This document shows positions 6,636 to 10,294 of a DNA stretch of 10,294 bases, one piece after another. Made by a program: the position numbers and the translations under genes. Position 1 is the stretch's first letter. Each line of letters begins with the position of its first letter. The notes under the pieces are model-generated. The model ran no database searches. It had not been told where the DNA came from and saw nothing but the letters and a program-made list of their open reading frames with translations. Source of the stretch: JAFGIT01 sp016929465 [NCBI: Candidatus Coatesbacteria bacterium] (lineage in GTDB: Bacteria > B130-G9); contig JAFGIT010000187.1 of the NCBI GenBank assembly GCA_016929465.1, positions 1-10,294 of the forward strand. Reading direction: 5' to 3'.

Positions 6636-8297
6636 GTGACCGCGCCGCAGCCCAGGACACCCTTCACCGCGGGCCGCAGGCAAGGCCCTCCCCGCTCAAA
6701 GACCAGACTGACGCTCCTGATCCTGGTCATACTCGCGGCAATATTGAGGTTATACCACCTCGGCCATCTCTCGCTCTGGTACGACGAGGCAGCGACCGTC
6801 GTGCTCTCGAGGGACATCTCAGTCCTGCCTCAATCACTTTCGACTTCTGCGCCGCTTCCATTCGTGATTGCACATTACTGGAACCTGTTTGGCCACTCCG
6901 AGCTCTGGATCAGGCTCTGGGCCGCTCTATTCGGCATCGCGCTCGTCCCCCTAATCTGGGCGATAGGCAAGCGGCTCTTCGGGGAAAGAGCGGGTCTATA
7001 TGCCGCCGCTCTCATCGCCGTCAATCCGCTCTTCGTTTATTACTCCCAGGAGGCGAGGGCTTATTCGCTGCTTCCCTTCTTCATAGTGGCCTCAGCCTAC
7101 TGCTGGCTGATCGCGCTCTACAGGAGAAATTGGCTGGCGCCGGGGCTTTGTGCGGCGTTCTCGCTCGCGCTCGCATTCTACTCGCACTACTACTCAGTGC
7201 TCTGGATACTGTCAATTCCGCTATCGATATTGATCGCGGCTCGCACGAAACGAAACCTGGTCTCAGCAATATGGCTCGATGCAAAGATACTGGTCATCTC
7301 ACTCATTTTCGTTGCGCCATGGCTCGCGGTGTTTTACGACAAGGCAACGACCACGGTCTCGGTAGCCGACTTCTGGGTCCCGAAGCCCGGCCTTGGCGTG
7401 CTGCTTACTAGCCTGAAGAACATGTCGGCAGGCTTCCAGGCTCCGCCGACAGCCGGCGCGATTGCCGCCGCCATCATCGCATTAGGCGCAGTGACCGGGA
7501 TTATCTGCTCGCTGACACGCGGCCGCGCCACTGAGATCCGCTTCGTCTTGGTGAACCTGCTGCTGCCGATTGCCGCTGCTTTCCTGATATCGAAAATCGC
7601 CAAGAACTCAGTCTATCTGGACCGCTGCCTGATCCCGTCGGCGGCCTTCCTGATGCTACTGGCAGGTTACGGGATATCCACTTTGAGAAGGAGTGTCGCC
7701 TGGCCGATATTCTTGGTCTTCGGGTGCCTCATATCAGCCTCCCTCTACAATCACTATCACAATATCATTCCGGACCAGAAGTGCTGCCCAGGCGTTCGTC
7801 AGAGAAAGGAATTCAGGCAATCAGCCGAGTATATAAAGAGCCAGATTAGAGAAGGGGACCTCATAGGCCACACTTGCCGCAGCTCACTCGCACCATTCAT
7901 GGTCTATTTTCCGGAGGAGCAGTCACAGGTGGTCCTCGCTTCCAGCAGGGAGCACAGGGCGAATATAATGCGGAAATACCCGTATAAAGGCCTTTGGGCC
8001 AGCAAGTTGTCGGAGATGACCCTCCCGATCGCCGTCTCTGACATTCCTGCAGGCTATAGGCGGCTGTTCCTGATTGGCAGCGAATGGGACATAGACAAGG
8101 GCGATTTCTACTCTATAGAGAAGCGCACGATATTGGAGCATCTCGACAGCATGTACCCGCTCCAATCTCACAAGGAGTTCTATGGCGCGCCGGTCTATGT
8201 CTATGATCTAGCGCACCCGCGCGTGATAAAAGGAACGAGCGTCGGAACAGAAGTAGGCTCGCAGGCCGAACCGACGAATTCACAAGACAGCCAGTGA
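6636..8297 (+). CDS. GT39-type polytopic glycosyltransferase (PMT_2/ArnT-like)
   Basis: The protein resembles GT-C fold transferases that move a sugar from a polyprenyl-phosphate donor to an acceptor on the outer face of the inner membrane. After a basic, proline-rich 23-residue tail, the first span (24-40) is followed by the family motif LWYDEA with the expected catalytic acid pair D50-E51. The segment SQEARAYSL (137-145) is also typical. About 10-11 hydrophobic spans run to about residue 371, followed by a soluble, probably periplasmic domain (about 372-553) that starts with a cysteine pair QKCCPG. The start is uncertain: GTG at 6636 is chosen for GAGAT 7 nt upstream and its position 5 bp after the radical SAM stop. 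ATG at 6600 would add 12 residues and overlap that gene by 31 bp without a ribosome binding site. The frame further upstream is open only by chance. The stop overlaps the next gene by 4 bp. Confidence 0.9.
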   Translation: MTAPQPRTPFTAGRRQGPPRSKTRLTLLILVILAAILRLYHLGHLSLWYDEAATVVLSRDISVLPQSLSTSAPLPFVIAHYWNLFGHSELWIRLWAALFGIALVPLIWAIGKRLFGERAGLYAAALIAVNPLFVYYSQEARAYSLLPFFIVASAYCWLIALYRRNWLAPGLCAAFSLALAFYSHYYSVLWILSIPLSILIAARTKRNLVSAIWLDAKILVISLIFVAPWLAVFYDKATTTVSVADFWVPKPGLGVLLTSLKNMSAGFQAPPTAGAIAAAIIALGAVTGIICSLTRGRATEIRFVLVNLLLPIAAAFLISKIAKNSVYLDRCLIPSAAFLMLLAGYGISTLRRSVAWPIFLVFGCLISASLYNHYHNIIPDQKCCPGVRQRKEFRQSAEYIKSQIREGDLIGHTCRSSLAPFMVYFPEEQSQVVLASSREHRANIMRKYPYKGLWASKLSEMTLPIAVSDIPAGYRRLFLIGSEWDIDKGDFYSIEKRTILEHLDSMYPLQSHKEFYGAPVYVYDLAHPRVIKGTSVGTEVGSQAEPTNSQDSQ

Positions 8298-9568
8298 ACC
8301 TCAAATCGACACTCAAGAGCACATATAGCCTGCTCGCAGAGCGGTCCACGCAGGGATTCGCCAACAGGGTGGGATTCCGCCTGTTCAGGGACGCACGAGT
8401 CCTTTCCGAGCTGCTAGTCCCGCAGCGTTTCTTCAGCAAGACAGTCGTCGTAAAGAGACCTTCGGATGGGGCTTTTGCCTCATTCAGAAGCTGGGGCAAC
8501 GAAAGCAGCCTCTGGTACCTCCGGCAGTGCCTTCAGAGGTCCGGGCTATCAATCATTGACGATGAAGAGCTTCCGGATGAGGTCCCGGAGCCGAGTATAG
8601 AATTCGTGTGGCACAATCGGGCTCTCTCATCGAGGTTCCGCCGCAGCGGCTTTTTGGTCGCTCCTGGCCAGGTAAGGTCCCGGGTCGATCTCTCCGAGGG
8701 GATGGAGATGGTCAGGTCGAGGTTCCTGAGAAGCGCAAAGGCTGCCGTTAGGCATAATCGCGAGCGCGGACTGCGCTATCACATAGCACAGGGCGAGGGG
8801 AACTTGACGCAATTTTATGAGCAGATGTATTTGCCCTACCGACAGGCGAGATTTCCCGGCAATCCCATTGTAAAGGAGTTCGATATGCTGCGTGACTTCG
8901 CATCCGGATCGGTCATGCTGGTCGTCACGGAGGCGTCGGTCGGGACGTTCGAGCACCTTGACGATGCGCTTGGCGCACTCCTGATCCGAAGCTCCGGAGC
9001 GAGCGCAACACCAGACATGCCGGGAATAAGCGGCGACCCGGCTGCTGCGCTGGATAGAGGCGTGGTCGAGGCGCTCTACTACTTCTCGTTGGAGTGGTGC
9101 TTCGACCAGGGCGTCCAATCGGTCGATCTCGGCCAGAGCCACCCGTTCCTGGACGACGGGATATTGCGGTTCAAGACGAAATGGGGAGCGAGGGTCGAGG
9201 CCAGTCAAACCGGTCTCCACAACCTCGGGGTGCGCTTCTTGGACAATGGTTGGCTGGGAAAGCATTTTCTGGAGCACCATCCGCTGATCCTCGAGCGGCG
9301 AGTTAAGCGGCGAGCCAGCCTGGTGGGAATCTCATACATCCCGCCCGACGAGCTCAATTACCACAACGTGAGGAAGCTCGGAAGGAGCCGCATGATCGAG
9401 GGCCTGTCCGGGTTGGTAGCGGTCTCCGATCCCGAATCGACCTCGGAGGCGGAGAATCTCGCCTCACAGGTCCCCGACGTTCGATTCCTGCCATGCTACG
9501 ATCTCAGGTATCTTGCTTCGGCTCTTTCGATGCCACGTGGGATGGATGTGACTCAAAATTCTGGGTAA
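8294..9568 (+). CDS. FemAB-like / GNAT-fold acyltransferase family protein
   Basis: This 424-residue, probably cytoplasmic protein has no membrane span or signal. Residues about 135-305 look like the Acetyltransf_6/FemAB-like GNAT domain: RSRFLRSAKAAVRHNRERGL (141-160), a tract around YEQMYLPYRQAR (175-186), a strand VMLVVTEA (207-214), DDALGALLIR (223-232), EALYYFSLEWCFDQG (259-273), SVDLGQSHPFLDDGILRFKTKWGA (276-299), the last part (ILRFKxKWGA) being the best family hallmark. The N-terminal 130 and C-terminal 120 residues are not recognised. Relatives transfer acyl or aminoacyl groups to cell-wall or exopolysaccharide precursors; the substrate is not readable here. It starts with GTG overlapping the previous stop (GTGA) and lacks a clear ribosome binding site, so it is likely translated by coupling to the glycosyltransferase gene. 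It is the last gene of the operon. Confidence 0.8.
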   Translation: MNLKSTLKSTYSLLAERSTQGFANRVGFRLFRDARVLSELLVPQRFFSKTVVVKRPSDGAFASFRSWGNESSLWYLRQCLQRSGLSIIDDEELPDEVPEPSIEFVWHNRALSSRFRRSGFLVAPGQVRSRVDLSEGMEMVRSRFLRSAKAAVRHNRERGLRYHIAQGEGNLTQFYEQMYLPYRQARFPGNPIVKEFDMLRDFASGSVMLVVTEASVGTFEHLDDALGALLIRSSGASATPDMPGISGDPAAALDRGVVEALYYFSLEWCFDQGVQSVDLGQSHPFLDDGILRFKTKWGARVEASQTGLHNLGVRFLDNGWLGKHFLEHHPLILERRVKRRASLVGISYIPPDELNYHNVRKLGRSRMIEGLSGLVAVSDPESTSEAENLASQVPDVRFLPCYDLRYLASALSMPRGMDVTQNSG

Positions 9569-9627
9569 TCCAAGGCCAGCGTTGGTTTCCGTAAATTGCT
9601 GTCTAATTGACCTGTTTTGCTCAGTTA

Positions 9628-9692
9628 ATGCCCCAGCGGGGCATCATGTGGATAGCCGTATGGTGTAGGCCGAAGGCCAAACCTGCGGATCC
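9628..9692 (+). repeat. REP-like palindromic element, left copy
   Basis: ATGCCCC-AGC-GGGGCAT (9628-9644) is a perfect hairpin. It is followed by the tag TCATGTGGATAGCCG (9644-9658), a longer imperfect hairpin 9656-9688 (CCGTA/TGCGG, GGT/ACC, GGCC-GAA-GGCC), and an end GGATCC (9687-9692). The same order of parts occurs inverted at 9778-9828. The layout of a short hairpin, a conserved tag and a second hairpin is that of REP-type elements. These are often mobilised by a separate Y1 (REP-associated) transposase, and none is encoded in this window. Confidence 0.65.
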
Positions 9693-9709
9693 AAGGCGAC
9701 CAAAATGAG

Positions 9710-9756
9710 ACTTCCCCTTCCCGTCAACCGCGGTGCGATTGACGGGAAGGGGAAGT
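9710..9756. repeat. Perfect 18-bp inverted repeat between the two REP copies
   Basis: The arm ACTTCCCCTTCCCGTCAA (9710-9727) is exactly complementary to 9739-9756 around an 11-base loop CCGCGGTGCGA. It lies in the spacer of the REP pair and shares no motif with the REP copies. No long T tract follows on either strand, but a strong bidirectional terminator role between convergent genes is possible, as is an independent repeat unit. Confidence 0.8.
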
Positions 9757-9777
9757 AATTGGGGGAAAGCGTGCTCT

Positions 9778-9828
9778 GGTTCCGCGCGTTTCACACGCGG
9801 CTACCCAAATGTCGCCCTTTCAGGGCGG
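9778..9828 (-). repeat. REP-like palindromic element, right copy (inverted)
   Basis: Read on the minus strand, the hairpin CGCCCT-GAA-AGGGCG (9827-9813) is followed by the tag ACATTTGGGTAGCCG (9812-9798), a hairpin CCGCGTGT/ACGCGCGG with one mismatch, and an end GGAACC (9783-9778). The tag matches that of the left copy at 12 of 15 bases and the ends differ by one base, while the loops and stem sequences differ with compensating pairs. Together the copies make an inverted pair like a BIME. Confidence 0.65.
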
Positions 9829-9908
9829 AGTCGTGTTGATCATATTCATCGACGGGAACTGCACTCTGAAACTCACCTGTAATCTAACGTCACACGCCCC
9901 GGGCACAG

Positions 9909-10280
9909 TTAGAAATCAGTTGATATAATCCCCTGGAGCGAATAGCCATCGCTCTGGAAGACTATCTCGGTGCCGGGCGCGGGGTCGAGGTAGTATTTCA
10001 TCCAGTTCGGAACTCGAAGGCGAAGGTGGAGTGATTCATCCGATCCGCCTTTCTTATCGATCACCTTCGCGATGGTCCAACCACGAATGACCATCTCGTC
10101 GGATATCTCGACCTTGTCCACGGTCGCGGAGGAGGTGTCGGGAAACGTCGCGCTGATCTCGAATTCCCCGAAGGGCCCTCCTTCGAGCGGGATATTCGAT
10201 CTCCTTTGAGAGAATTCATGCCCGTATTTGAACGCCGAGATGAGAAGAAGACAGGCGAATATGATAGTCGCGAAGCGCAT
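9909..10280 (-). CDS. Small membrane-anchored or secreted protein, unknown function
   Basis: The 123-residue protein begins with MRFATIIFACLLLISAF, a short basic end plus a hydrophobic stretch (3-17) fitting an N-terminal membrane anchor or signal peptide without an obvious cleavage box or lipobox. The rest is soluble and looks beta-rich, with many charged residues and segments such as VEISDEMVIRGWTIAKVI and LHLRLRVPNWMKYYLDPAPGTEIVF, suggesting a small extracytoplasmic barrel or sandwich domain. I do not recognise the family. The ATG at 10278-10280 is chosen for the clean signal-like N-terminus, but no ribosome binding site is visible and the frame stays open over the last four codons to the window edge, so an upstream start cannot be ruled out. 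It converges with the GNAT-fold gene, with the REP pair between them. Confidence 0.7.
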   Translation of the reverse strand: MRFATIIFACLLLISAFKYGHEFSQRRSNIPLEGGPFGEFEISATFPDTSSATVDKVEISDEMVIRGWTIAKVIDKKGGSDESLHLRLRVPNWMKYYLDPAPGTEIVFQSDGYSLQGIISTDF

Positions 10281-10294
10281 TGATGCGGATGAGC

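Noticed and set aside
9569-9908. CRISPR array or IS element in the repeat-rich gap
   Set aside because: The repeats are inverted and imperfect with no regular spacers, and no transposase frame is present.

Overview
The window is bacterial. It shows Shine-Dalgarno starts (AGGAG/GAGG), two serine tRNAs with a long variable arm and encoded CCA, a perfect TATAAT -10 box, and bacterial families (VanZ, PncC/CinA C-terminal domain, cofactor-independent phosphoglycerate mutase, SPASM-like radical SAM). G+C is moderately high by eye. No gene is specific enough to fix the phylum; an uncultured Gram-negative-type lineage is plausible but is inference only.

Layout. (1) 1-2058, minus strand: a compact operon read right to left. 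It has a TATAAT promoter box (2053-2058), a VanZ-family membrane protein, a B12-binding-domain radical SAM enzyme, and a PncC/CinA-C nicotinamide-nucleotide amidase that runs off the left edge. All three genes overlap by a few bases, and the second and third use TTG and GTG starts. (2) 2235-2832, plus strand: two tRNA-Ser genes (CGA, then GGA) with a 57-residue membrane mini-protein gene between them. (3) 2936-5220, plus strand: a HEAT/ARM-like helical-repeat protein, then gpmI, a glycolysis enzyme with all key residues. (4) 5221-5505: a 285-bp regulatory gap with two stem-loops (one terminator-like), a perfect 13-base dyad and a further hairpin just before the next gene. (5) 5506-9568, plus strand: a three-gene operon of a radical SAM/SPASM-like enzyme, a GT39-type polytopic glycosyltransferase and a FemAB-like GNAT-fold protein. 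These lie 5 bp apart and 4 bp overlapping. (6) 9628-9828: an inverted pair of REP-like palindromic elements enclosing a perfect 18-bp-stem hairpin. (7) 9909-10280, minus strand: a small membrane-anchored or secreted protein of unknown function, convergent with the operon.

The most system-like part is the 5506-9568 operon. A radical SAM enzyme with an auxiliary-cluster domain, a lipid-linked-sugar glycosyltransferase and an acyl/aminoacyl-transferase-like protein would fit synthesis or decoration of an envelope glycan or lipid. No substrate can be read from the sequence. The other notable finds are the partial pncC gene at the left edge, the mini-protein between the tRNAs, and the REP pair.
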